Below, piece by piece: positions 1 to 6,670 of a stretch of 6,811 bases of DNA; the stretch's first letter is position 1, and the number at the start of each line of letters is the position of its first letter. The notes beneath the pieces were generated by a model that was not told the origin of the DNA, ran no database searches, and worked only from the letters and a program-made list of their open reading frames with translations. A program made the translations under genes and the position numbers. Location: NCBI GenBank assembly GCA_011391295.1, contig JAABQT010000085.1, positions 1 through 6,811 of the forward strand, written 5' to 3'. This stretch comes from Betaproteobacteria bacterium. GTDB taxonomy: Bacteria > Pseudomonadota > Gammaproteobacteria > Burkholderiales > SG8-39.

Positions 1-215
1 ACGGTGGACTTTCCGCCGGAGCGCTTGACGTAGCCGTCGATGCGCGTGGTCGGAGACGCCGACAAGACGGGTGCCGGCCTGTCGGGCAGGCGCGCCGCGC
101 GGCGGGCATCCAGGGCGGCGCGCTGCTCGGGCGTGAAGAACAGGCGCCCGAGTTCCTGCGCGGCTGCCTGCGCTGCGCAAGACAGAAGCAACGCGGCGAG
201 GGCGGCGCGCATCAT
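1..215 (-). CDS. Exported MshK-like pilus biogenesis protein, 5' part only (C-terminus beyond left edge)
   Basis: The first 71 codons are present and the frame runs off the left edge. The start is the ATG at 215-213; its ATGA overlaps the stop of the PilO-like gene (212-214), so translation is probably coupled. A second ATG follows at once (MM), so the start could be one codon later. Residues 1-20 look like a signal peptide: one Arg, a hydrophobic Ala/Leu core and an AQA/AAA-type cleavage region. A Cys at residue 13 (LLLSC) makes a lipoprotein possible, though the lipobox is not classical. The mature part starts with LGRLFFTPEQRAALDARR, a pattern I associate with small exported proteins in betaproteobacterial MSHA/type II-like loci, followed by TTRIDGYVKRSGGKST. 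By position next to the MshJ-like gene, and as an exported protein, it corresponds to MshK, and in role perhaps to PilP/GspC, which link the inner-membrane complex to the secretin. That role is inferred. Confidence 0.7.
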   Translation of the reverse strand, partial: MMRAALAALLLSCAAQAAAQELGRLFFTPEQRAALDARRAARLPDRPAPVLSASPTTRIDGYVKRSGGKST

Positions 216-820
216 GACTTGGCCCCCCGGTCCACGATGGTGATGAGGTCGATCTCGCACTCGGCCCGCAGTCGAGGCGCGAGGGTCACGCCCGTCGGCG
301 CGGATCCGGTGCGCGCCAGGCTGCAACGCTTCACCGAGTAGTAGGCGTTGCCCGACTCGCGCAGGTCATTGAGGAAGTGCAGCAGGTCGCCTTCGTGCAG
401 CAGGGCCACGTCCACTTTCATCTGACTGGCATAGAAATCGACGCTTGCGGGTTTGCTGGCCACCGAGCTCAGCAGGCGCTGGCGCTCGACCCGGTAGCGC
501 AGGTCGGGCAACTCGCGCCGCGTGCGGATGCGGGTCATGGCGTCGGCCCACTCCAGGCGCTGCTCGTCGCCGATAATGCCCAGCTGTTTCAGGCGCAGGT
601 AGACCTCGAGTTTTTCCTTGACCTCCTTTTCCTCCTCGGCAATGCGCATCAGCCGCTGACGCGCCTGCGCGCGCTCAGCGCGCACCGCCGCCCGCTCGCT
701 CGCGGCCGCGCGCTGGTCGCCCTGGGTCCACGCGACCAGCGCCGCACCCGCGCCAAGCAGGGCAAGACAGGCCAGCAGCGGCAGCGCCAGCTGCCTGATT
801 TCGCGCGCGGTGAAATTCAT
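212..820 (-). CDS. MshJ/PilO-like inner-membrane alignment protein
   Basis: This 202-aa protein has the bitopic layout of PilO, GspM and MshJ: a short cytoplasmic N-terminus, one membrane helix (about residues 10-31), a charged heptad-like coiled coil (about 36-80, with AEEEKEVKEKLE) and a small periplasmic domain (about 105-197) of the size expected for the ferredoxin-like fold. GIIGDEQRLEWAD (81-93) sits just after the coiled coil. Two cysteines in the periplasmic part (C166, C188) could pair. Family members form a trimmed inner-membrane complex with PilN/GspL partners and help position the assembly platform. The ATG at 820 overlaps the stop of the preceding GspL-like gene by four bases (ATGA) and has a GGAG ribosome-binding site six bases upstream, which supports this start. 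The next gene overlaps its stop in the same way. The fold class is clear from architecture and context; sequence identity in this family is low, so an exact ortholog name is not claimed. Confidence 0.78.
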   Translation of the reverse strand: MNFTAREIRQLALPLLACLALLGAGAALVAWTQGDQRAAASERAAVRAERAQARQRLMRIAEEEKEVKEKLEVYLRLKQLGIIGDEQRLEWADAMTRIRTRRELPDLRYRVERQRLLSSVASKPASVDFYASQMKVDVALLHEGDLLHFLNDLRESGNAYYSVKRCSLARTGSAPTGVTLAPRLRAECEIDLITIVDRGAKS

Positions 821-2349
821 CGCATGCTCCGCGCCAGCTCGATGGTGAAGCGCGGCGCCTCGCCGGTTTCGGCGGCGGTGCCGATGTCGCCCGACAGGGT
901 GCCCCCGGAAGTTACGTCGAACGGAAGTTGCATGCGCAGTATGCGATACGCGGGATCGGCGCGCAAAGCGTCGGCAAAGCGCTGCACCTCGGCGGTGATG
1001 GCGCGGTATTCGGAACGCCGCATGGCGCTGACGCGCCCCGAAATCTCAAGTACCTGCGCTGCCTCGATACCGGCCGGGGCATTGGCCGCGGGCTTTGCGG
1101 CGCGCGCTCCCGCCGGGCCCTCCAGCCGCCACTGAAGCGAATCGAGCTCAATCTGCGCAAATCCGCTCAGTACCTGCGATACGTAGATGATCGCCCGCTC
1201 GGGTGACGCGCTGTGCCTGGCGATGTCGGTGAATTCGACCACTGCGGCGCGCAGGTTGTCGGTGGTGGTCTGCGTCACCGGGAACGCCGAGGTGATGCGC
1301 TGGTATTCCTGCTGCGCCGTGTTCGCTTCCGCGCGGTTCTGCCGTGTCTCGCTGCGCATGCCGTTCGCATCGACCCAGCCTGCGCCCGCGTACAGCGCGC
1401 AGGCGGCGAGGCCCAGCGCGCCTGCTGCGAGCAGCGCGCGCTGCCACCGCCAGATGTGGTAGCTGCGCCGGTCTTCGCGCCGCGCGAACTGTTCCGTCGG
1501 CGGCCGGCGCGCCGCCAGATGCAGGTAAAGTTGCTCGGCTCCAGTGCCGCGGGGCGCGCTACTGACGCCGACCTTGCGTGTCGCCTCCTGCGCATCCAGC
1601 GTGATGAACGACAGCCGCGCATCGGAGACCAGCGCCTGCTCGAACGCCGCGCGCTGCCCGGGCGGCGCGATCACGATCACCTGAATCGGCGGGCCATCGC
1701 GCGGCAGTACGCGCAGCGTCGACAGGTACTGCGCCAGGCGCCCGGTCTCGGAGCGCACGAACGCGGCGAATGCTTCCGGCGCCATGTCCACGGTGCGTTC
1801 GAGGCGCGCGAAGCGCAGCCTGCCGTCCTCGACGTAGCACTGGCGCAGTCCGGTGCTGTTGGCGCTCACCACGAACGCGCGGCCCCGGCGCACGCCCAGA
1901 ATGGAGGCGAGCGCCGGCGCGAGCAGCGGCACCGAATACACGCCCGCAAGCTTCGCGCCCGCCTCGGTCAGCGCGTCCAGCCACGGCGTGAGCTGCTGCG
2001 TGTTGGTGAACGAGGTGAGCAGCAGCCTCTCATTGCGGCGCTCGCCGCGCACGAACCCCAGCGACAGTGCCGCTGCCAGGCGCGTATCCCGGTAGCGCTG
2101 TGCGAGGCGCCGCTGCACCACCTGAGCGCGGTCGCCGCCGCGCAGGTAGGGGATCTGCTCTTCGTGGAAGTCCTCGCCCGCGAGGTCGGCGAGCGCATAG
2201 AACAGCGCGCCGCGGCGCCCGGCGAGGTACTCGCGGAATCCGACCACGCCCAGATCGTCGCCGGGAAACTTCGCCTCCAGCTCGAGCCTGCCGCGCGACC
2301 ACGCGTACACGCTGTGGTCGCCGGCAGTGAAATAGACGATGTGCTTCAC
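817..2349 (-). CDS. GspL-like fusion: PilM-like cytoplasmic domain, TM helix, PilN-like periplasmic domain (MshI-like)
   Basis: This is a 510-aa protein. Residues 1-280 look like an actin-like PilM/GspL/MshI cytoplasmic domain, with alternating strands and helices and the segments GEDFHEEQIPYLRGGDR (58-74) and AGVYSVPLLAPAL (135-147). A basic stretch (about 290-302) precedes a single membrane helix (about 303-323), then a coiled coil (about 326-352) and a PilN-like periplasmic domain (about 360-510) interrupted by an Ala/Pro-rich insert (about 411-429). In type IV pili, PilM and PilN are usually separate; in type II secretion GspL is one chain, as here. I do not see a clear phosphate-binding signature of an active actin-like ATPase at the N-terminus (IVYFTAGDHSVYAW), so it may act only as a scaffold between the ATPase and the periplasmic complex. 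The start is GTG at 2349-2347, three bases after the mshG stop and in the same frame. No strong Shine-Dalgarno is visible, so coupling to mshG is likely. Its 3' end overlaps the PilO-like gene by four bases. Confidence 0.78.
   Translation of the reverse strand: MKHIVYFTAGDHSVYAWSRGRLELEAKFPGDDLGVVGFREYLAGRRGALFYALADLAGEDFHEEQIPYLRGGDRAQVVQRRLAQRYRDTRLAAALSLGFVRGERRNERLLLTSFTNTQQLTPWLDALTEAGAKLAGVYSVPLLAPALASILGVRRGRAFVVSANSTGLRQCYVEDGRLRFARLERTVDMAPEAFAAFVRSETGRLAQYLSTLRVLPRDGPPIQVIVIAPPGQRAAFEQALVSDARLSFITLDAQEATRKVGVSSAPRGTGAEQLYLHLAARRPPTEQFARREDRRSYHIWRWQRALLAAGALGLAACALYAGAGWVDANGMRSETRQNRAEANTAQQEYQRITSAFPVTQTTTDNLRAAVVEFTDIARHSASPERAIIYVSQVLSGFAQIELDSLQWRLEGPAGARAAKPAANAPAGIEAAQVLEISGRVSAMRRSEYRAITAEVQRFADALRADPAYRILRMQLPFDVTSGGTLSGDIGTAAETGEAPRFTIELARSMR
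827..830 (-). promoter_or_regulatory. Ribosome-binding site of the PilO-like gene (GGAG)
   Basis: GGAG on the minus strand lies inside the last codons of the GspL-like gene, six bases before the ATG at 820. It supports that start, and thus the four-base ATGA overlap at 817-820, over any internal alternative. Confidence 0.55.
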
Positions 2350-2352
2350 GCG

Positions 2353-3558
2353 TCAGAATTTCATTTTGCTGATGGTGTCGTACACCGGGCCGAGGACTGA
2401 CAGCATGACCCAGCCGAGGATCGCTCCGAGCACGACGGTGAGCGCAGGCTCGACCATTGACTGCAGCTTGCCGATCGCTTCCCTCACTTCGCGGTTGTAG
2501 AAATAGCTCACATTGAGCAGCGCCGTATCGAGCGCGCCGGTATTCTCGCCGATCTTGAGCATGCGGATGACGAGCGGCGGGAACAGGCCCGCGTCCTGGA
2601 ACGCCATCGTCAGGTTCTTGCCTTCGGCAATCTGCTGTCCCGCGCTGCGCAACGCGTACTCGATCGGCCGGTTGCCAACGATCTCCTCGGTGCTGCGTAT
2701 GGCGTCGAGCACCGTGATGCCCGAGGAATACATCATGGCGAAGCTGGATGCGAAACGCGACAGCACGATCCTCTTCAGGATCGGCCCGATCAGCGGCATG
2801 GTGATCTTGTAGCGGTCGAGGGTGTAGGCGATCGCGGGATTGGCGTTGGCGGCGAATTTGACCCCGAACCAGACGACAAAGGGCGCGGCAAGGACGGCCC
2901 ACCAGTAATTGATGCAGAAATCCGACACCGCGATCAGGATCAGCGTCTGCAGCGGGATCTCCTGCCCCATGTTGCGGATGAAGCCGGTCATCTGCGGCAC
3001 CAGGTAGATCATCAGGAAGAAGGTCACCAGCATCACGATGGAGCCCACGAACAGCGGATACACGAGCAGTTTCTTGGTCTGCGCGGCAAGTTCGTCCTCC
3101 CATTTCAGCGACTCGGTGAGGCTTTTCAGCACCTCGGGCAGCCGCCCGGTCTGCTCGCCCGAGCGCACCAGGCTGACGAACACCTTGCTGAACACCTCGG
3201 GATACTCGGCCAGCGACTGCGACAGGTTCTTGCCGCCCTGGATGGATTCGAGCATCCCCGAGACCACTTCGCGAAAGCGCGGATTGTCGATGCTCTCGCG
3301 CAGGTCGACCAGCCCCTCGACCACCGGCACGCCAGCGCCGGCGAGCTGCTCGAGGTGAAAGCAGAAATTGATCAGGTCCTGGCGCTTGACGCGCGCGCCG
3401 CCGATCAGCCGCCCGGTCTGGCTGGTGGGCGCGCCATACACCAGGTCCAGGCCCATGCGCAGCAGGCGCTGCTCGAGGTCGAAGGAGTTGACCGCCTCGG
3501 TGCGCCCGATGACGTTCTTGCCCTCGGCGTCGATTGCCTTGTAGGTATACAGAGGCAT
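2353..3558 (-). CDS. mshG: MshG/GspF/PilC-family inner-membrane platform protein
   Basis: This is a 401-aa polytopic protein of the GspF family, at the family's usual length of about 400. It opens with the typical MPLYTYKAIDAEGKNVIG. Two homologous GspF repeats follow: one at about residues 62-185 (FCFHLEQLAGAGVPVVEGL, then SGEQTGRLPEVL at 133-144) and one at about 265-390 (SRFASSFAMMYSSGITVLDA, then IGENTGALDTAL at 336-347). Membrane helices are at about 165-188, 205-235 and 371-392. The protein forms the inner-membrane platform that the assembly ATPase acts on to insert or extract pilins. The start ATG at 3558-3556 is preceded by AGAGGA three bases upstream, and MPLYTYKA is a standard N-terminus for the family. 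It lies 23 nt after the mshE stop. MshG, rather than PilC or GspF, is chosen because the adjacent ATPase carries an MshEN domain and the gene neighbourhood is MSHA-like. I see no defect in the sequence. Confidence 0.92.
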   Translation of the reverse strand: MPLYTYKAIDAEGKNVIGRTEAVNSFDLEQRLLRMGLDLVYGAPTSQTGRLIGGARVKRQDLINFCFHLEQLAGAGVPVVEGLVDLRESIDNPRFREVVSGMLESIQGGKNLSQSLAEYPEVFSKVFVSLVRSGEQTGRLPEVLKSLTESLKWEDELAAQTKKLLVYPLFVGSIVMLVTFFLMIYLVPQMTGFIRNMGQEIPLQTLILIAVSDFCINYWWAVLAAPFVVWFGVKFAANANPAIAYTLDRYKITMPLIGPILKRIVLSRFASSFAMMYSSGITVLDAIRSTEEIVGNRPIEYALRSAGQQIAEGKNLTMAFQDAGLFPPLVIRMLKIGENTGALDTALLNVSYFYNREVREAIGKLQSMVEPALTVVLGAILGWVMLSVLGPVYDTISKMKF

Positions 3559-3561
3559 GCG

Positions 3562-3567
3562 TCCTCT
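3562..3567 (-). promoter_or_regulatory. Ribosome-binding site of mshG (AGAGGA)
   Basis: On the minus strand AGAGGA lies in the 23-nt gap between mshE and mshG, three bases before the ATG at 3558. The spacing is short, but this is the best Shine-Dalgarno match among the junctions in the window, and it supports the chosen start of mshG. Confidence 0.6.
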
Positions 3568-3581
3568 GCGCGCGAGCCGCG

Positions 3582-5291
3582 CTAGGCCATTCGGTCGGTG
3601 AGGTCCACCACGCGCATCAGCTCATCGACGCTGGTGAGGCCGTTGCGCACCATGCGCACGCCATCGTCGGCGAGCGTCTTGAAACCTTTCGAGCGTGCGG
3701 CGGTCAGGAGTTCGCGCGCGGTTGCGCGGCGCGCGATCAGCTCGTCCAGGCCGCCGTCGATCTTCAGGATTTCGATGATCGAGTTGCGTCCCCGGTATCC
3801 CTGGTAATCGCACTGGTCGCAGCCCACGGCGCGGAACAGGGCCACGGATTCCGTCGGCGTGATGCCAAGCAGGCGGCGCTCCTTCACCTCGGGATCGTAG
3901 GACTGCCTGCAAGTGCGGCACAGGCGCCGCACCAGGCGCTGCGCGACGATGCCGATGATATTGCCCGACATGACGTCGGGCACGATGCCGATGTCCAGCA
4001 GGCGCGGGATGGCGCCGACGGCGGAATTGGTGTGCAGCGTCGAGTACACCTGGTGACCCGTCATCGCGGCGCGGAAGGCCATTTCGGCCGTGTCGCGGTC
4101 GCGCACCTCGCCCACCAGAATCACGTCCGGGTCCTGGCGCATCAGGGCACGTACGCCGTTGCCGAAGTCGAGCTTGGCGGCTTCCGATACCGAAGTCTGG
4201 CGGATCAGGGTCATCGGATACTCGACCGGATCCTCCAGCGTCATGATGTTGATGCCGTCGGAATTGATGTGGTTGAGGATCGAGTAGAGCGTAGTGGTCT
4301 TGCCGCTGCCCGTGGGTCCGGTCACCAGGATGATGCCCTCGGGGCGCGCGATCATGCGCTTCAGCAGCTCAAGCGTGGCGTCTTCGAGACCCAGCTTGTC
4401 GAGGGGCACGATGCCCTTTTGCCGGTCGAGGATGCGCAGCACGATGTTCTCGCCGTGCGTGGTGGGCAGGCTGGCGACGCGGAAGTCCACCACGCGCCCC
4501 GACATGGTCGCCGAGATGCGCCCGTCCTGCGGCGCGCGCGTCTCGGCGATGTTCATTTTCGCCATCACCTTCAGGCGCACCGCCATCGCCGGCCAGTACG
4601 TCTTGTGCAGCGAGCGGATCTGGCGCAGCACGCCGTCGATGCGGTAGCGGATGCGCAGGAAGTTCTGCTCGGGCTCGAAGTGGATGTCGGAGGCGGCCCG
4701 CTCCACCGCATCCGCGAGCAGCGCCGAGATCAGGCGCACCACTGGCTGGGAGTACTCGTCGCCCTCGGCGACGGTGGCGTAGTCGACCTCGCCGGTCTCG
4801 ATCTCGCGCAGGATGCCGTCGATCGAGAACTCGTGCCCGTAATAGTGCTCGACCGCGCGCTCGATCTCGGAATCGCCGGCCAGACGCAGCTCGATCTCGA
4901 AGTCCCCTTTCAGGTGCGCGCGCAACTGGTCCACGGCGACGATGTTGTTGGTGTCGGCAAGCGCAACGATGAAGCGCTTGGACTGCCGGTCGAACGCCAC
5001 CGGGAACATGCGGTAGCGGCGCGCCATGTCGCGCGGCAGCATCTTCAGCGCGGTGGGGTCGACGATGATGTGCGCCAGGTCCACCGACTGCAGCCCGAGC
5101 TTCTCGGACAGGGCGTCGCGCAGGGTCGCTTCCGACACGAAGCCCAGCTGCACCAGGAGGCGCCCCACCGGCGCCTTGGACTTGGTCTGCTCCAACAGCG
5201 CGATACGCAACTGGTCCTCGGTCAGGATGCCCTGATCGATAAGGATCTGGCCGATGTGCCGCTTGGCCTGCGGATTGGTGGGCGCGTTCAT
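3582..5291 (-). CDS. mshE: MshE/GspE-type assembly ATPase with N-terminal MshEN domain
   Basis: This is a 569-aa hexameric secretion/pilus-extension ATPase acting at the cytoplasmic face of the inner membrane. Residues 12-64 fit the MshEN layout exactly: a 24-residue motif (HIGQILIDQGIL...LLEQ), a 5-residue spacer and a second 24-residue motif (PVGRLLVQLGFV...). MshEN domains are known c-di-GMP receptors. A linker domain follows (about 65-150). The catalytic core has Walker A GPTGSGKT (325-332), the Asp box TLEDPVEYP (351-359), a Walker B region DPDVILVGEVRD (387-398) and the His box TGHQVYSTLHTN (411-422). The zinc-binding tetracysteine is C458/C461 and C491/C494. All catalytic elements are intact. 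The ATG at 5291 is the first possible start after an in-frame TAA in the 49-nt upstream gap; only a weak AGCAGG abuts it. Odd points: His and Pro replace the usual Arg/Lys of the two RLG triplets, and Lys replaces the closing Gln of motif 2. The name mshE follows from domain layout and neighbours; a GspE or PilB label would describe the same enzyme class. Confidence 0.92.
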   Translation of the reverse strand: MNAPTNPQAKRHIGQILIDQGILTEDQLRIALLEQTKSKAPVGRLLVQLGFVSEATLRDALSEKLGLQSVDLAHIIVDPTALKMLPRDMARRYRMFPVAFDRQSKRFIVALADTNNIVAVDQLRAHLKGDFEIELRLAGDSEIERAVEHYYGHEFSIDGILREIETGEVDYATVAEGDEYSQPVVRLISALLADAVERAASDIHFEPEQNFLRIRYRIDGVLRQIRSLHKTYWPAMAVRLKVMAKMNIAETRAPQDGRISATMSGRVVDFRVASLPTTHGENIVLRILDRQKGIVPLDKLGLEDATLELLKRMIARPEGIILVTGPTGSGKTTTLYSILNHINSDGINIMTLEDPVEYPMTLIRQTSVSEAAKLDFGNGVRALMRQDPDVILVGEVRDRDTAEMAFRAAMTGHQVYSTLHTNSAVGAIPRLLDIGIVPDVMSGNIIGIVAQRLVRRLCRTCRQSYDPEVKERRLLGITPTESVALFRAVGCDQCDYQGYRGRNSIIEILKIDGGLDELIARRATARELLTAARSKGFKTLADDGVRMVRNGLTSVDELMRVVDLTDRMA

Positions 5292-5311
5292 CCTGCTTGC
5301 ATGATACAGAG

Positions 5312-5330
5312 AGCCCGAAAATGCCGGGCT
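5312..5330 (-). other. Intercistronic GC hairpin between the TPR gene and mshE
   Basis: An inverted repeat AGCCCG / CGGGCT (six base pairs, seven-base loop) sits in the only sizeable gap of the window. In the transcribed (minus) direction it is followed by CTCTCTG, not a T run, so it is a poor terminator. On the plus strand it is followed by TTTA, also weak. Plausible roles are transcript processing or stabilisation, or partial attenuation that sets the ratio of TPR protein to ATPase. The pairing is seen directly; the function is inferred. Confidence 0.45.
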
Positions 5331-5340
5331 TTAGGAACTG

Positions 5341-6669
5341 TCAGCGCGCCAGCTGCTGGGCGCGGGCCTGGACCGTGGCCGGGTCGAAGCTGGCGTTGCG
5401 CCTGAGCGCCAATGCCAGCGCACGGCGGTAGTTTTCAAGCGCAGCCGCGGACAGGCGCAGGTGTTCCAGGCTCACCGCGAGGTTGTAGGCGTAATCGGGG
5501 TTTTCCGGGTCGCTCGCGGCGGCCCTGAGATAGGCCTGTCGGGCCTCGGCCCAGCGGCCCTGCTGAGCGTACTGGTTACCCAGCGCAAAGTGCAGCACGC
5601 CGGACTCCTGGTCCGAGGCGAGCAGCGTCTTCAGGCGGCTCTCGGCCGCCACGGGGTCCAGCTGCTGGCCGCGCAGCGCCATCATGCCGGCGTGCGCGTG
5701 GGCGTCGCGCGGGTCGGCCTGCAGCAGTCGCCGGTAGAGCGCGTCGGCGGCCTCGTAGCGTCCTGCGCGCACTTCAACAGCTGCCAGCCCGAGCAGCGCA
5801 TCGCGATTGGCCGGTTCGTCCCGCAGAGCCTGCTGGTAGTCGCCGCGCGCGTCATCCATCCGACCGGCCTGATACGCGGCGTAGCCCGCCTCGACGCGCG
5901 GGTGGACCTGCATGACCGCGCGGCGCGCCGCGATCACCTGGGGATCCGCCGCACGCGGTTGCGCACCGCCCGGTGCGGGCCTGATGCGCATTGCCGGCGG
6001 GTCGCGGGGTATGGCTGGCGTGGCTGGGCGAGCGCGCGGCGCAGCGGCAACTTTGCTCGGCGCCGGCTTGGCCTGCCCTGCTTCGGGCTTGGCGGTGGGC
6101 AGGCCCTGGATAATCGGCTGTGATGCTGCGGCGGGCCGGGGCAGCGCGCCGGGCGTCGTCGGCGACGCGGCCACCTGCACCTCGCCAGCGGGCTGCACCG
6201 GGCTGGTGTTCACCAGCGACGCCGGGGGGCGCAGCTGGATCCAGAAGTAGATGACGATACCGACGGCGAACGCGCCCAGCGCACCGACAGTGACGAAGAA
6301 TCCCAGGCGCGGGTTGGGTTCGCGCACCTTGGCCTCGAACACCTTGCGCGCGGCAGTGCGCTGCGCGGCCTGCTGTTCGGCGCCGCCACGCGACCCCGGC
6401 TGCGACGCGGCGGCGGCGCGCGCGTTGTGCGGCGGGAACTCGCGCTCGGTCGGCGCGGGTGCCTCGGTGCGCAGATCCTCCGACAGGATCTCGTGCGGCG
6501 ACGTAATCTCCGGGAGCTCCGGGCGGGTGACGATGTGCTTGGCCGCTTCGGCAGGCGCAGTGTCGTCGGCCAGCCGCAGCTCCCCGGTGCCATCCCCGTC
6601 GCGCGCGCGGCGCTGGGCGTCTTCCTTCGCCTTTTCGGCTTTCTTCAGCGCCTCGAGCAGCAGGCTCAT
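5341..6669 (-). CDS. TPR-containing single-pass membrane protein in the MshN position
   Basis: This is a 442-aa protein. The N-terminus MSLLLEALKKAEKAKEDAQR is a short amphipathic, charged helix common at the start of betaproteobacterial proteins in these loci. Residues 30-118 are a low-complexity cytoplasmic stretch. One membrane helix spans about 122-145. Residues 148-240 form a Pro/Ala-rich linker, long enough to reach across the periplasm. From about residue 257 to 424 there are four to five tetratricopeptide repeats; the clearest are VEAGYAAYQAGRMDDARGDY (259-278) and LGNQYAQQGRWAEARQAYL (363-381), while the one near 325-356 is degenerate. MshN and GspB-like proteins have this layout and are thought to help place or assemble the secretin. 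That fits the gene's position: one base after the secretin stop (TGA C ATG) and before mshE. No Shine-Dalgarno is visible, so coupled translation is likely. It could equally be called a generic TPR pilus-assembly protein. Confidence 0.8.
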   Translation of the reverse strand: MSLLLEALKKAEKAKEDAQRRARDGDGTGELRLADDTAPAEAAKHIVTRPELPEITSPHEILSEDLRTEAPAPTEREFPPHNARAAAASQPGSRGGAEQQAAQRTAARKVFEAKVREPNPRLGFFVTVGALGAFAVGIVIYFWIQLRPPASLVNTSPVQPAGEVQVAASPTTPGALPRPAAASQPIIQGLPTAKPEAGQAKPAPSKVAAAPRARPATPAIPRDPPAMRIRPAPGGAQPRAADPQVIAARRAVMQVHPRVEAGYAAYQAGRMDDARGDYQQALRDEPANRDALLGLAAVEVRAGRYEAADALYRRLLQADPRDAHAHAGMMALRGQQLDPVAAESRLKTLLASDQESGVLHFALGNQYAQQGRWAEARQAYLRAAASDPENPDYAYNLAVSLEHLRLSAAALENYRRALALALRRNASFDPATVQARAQQLAR

Positions 6670-6670
6670 G

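Noticed and set aside
377..1135. Plus-strand open frame of 252 codons across the PilO-like / GspL-like junction
   Set aside because: It covers two well-supported opposite-strand genes, has low-complexity composition and no motif.
1213..2400. Plus-strand open frame of 395 codons opposite the GspL-like gene
   Set aside because: Arg/Ala/Gln/His-rich, without any fold signature or ribosome-binding site. The minus-strand gene fits the operon with a four-base overlap and a plausible architecture.
2030..3103. Minus-strand alternative frame of 357 codons overlapping mshG and the GspL-like gene
   Set aside because: It is an Arg-rich out-of-frame reading of two convincing genes. mshG in its own frame has the complete GspF family pattern.
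5301..5306. TATCAT on the minus strand as a -10 promoter element before mshE
   Set aside because: One mismatch to TATAAT, but no -35 match at proper spacing, and the start site would fall almost on the ATG. Insufficient as a promoter call.
5312..5330. Hairpin read as a Rho-independent terminator ending the operon
   Set aside because: The stem is only six base pairs and no T run follows in the transcribed direction; mshE downstream belongs to the same functional set.
3534..5405. Plus-strand open frame of 623 codons lying opposite the ATPase gene
   Set aside because: It is a GC-driven shadow of mshE. Composition is skewed to His, Asp, Gln, Arg, Val and Ala with no recognisable domain, while the opposite strand holds an ATPase with all catalytic motifs intact.
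5341..6669. Calling the TPR protein a cellulose-synthase or general TPR regulator unrelated to the pilus
   Set aside because: It is flanked by a secretin one base upstream and mshE 49 bases downstream, and has the single-pass plus periplasmic TPR layout of MshN-like proteins.
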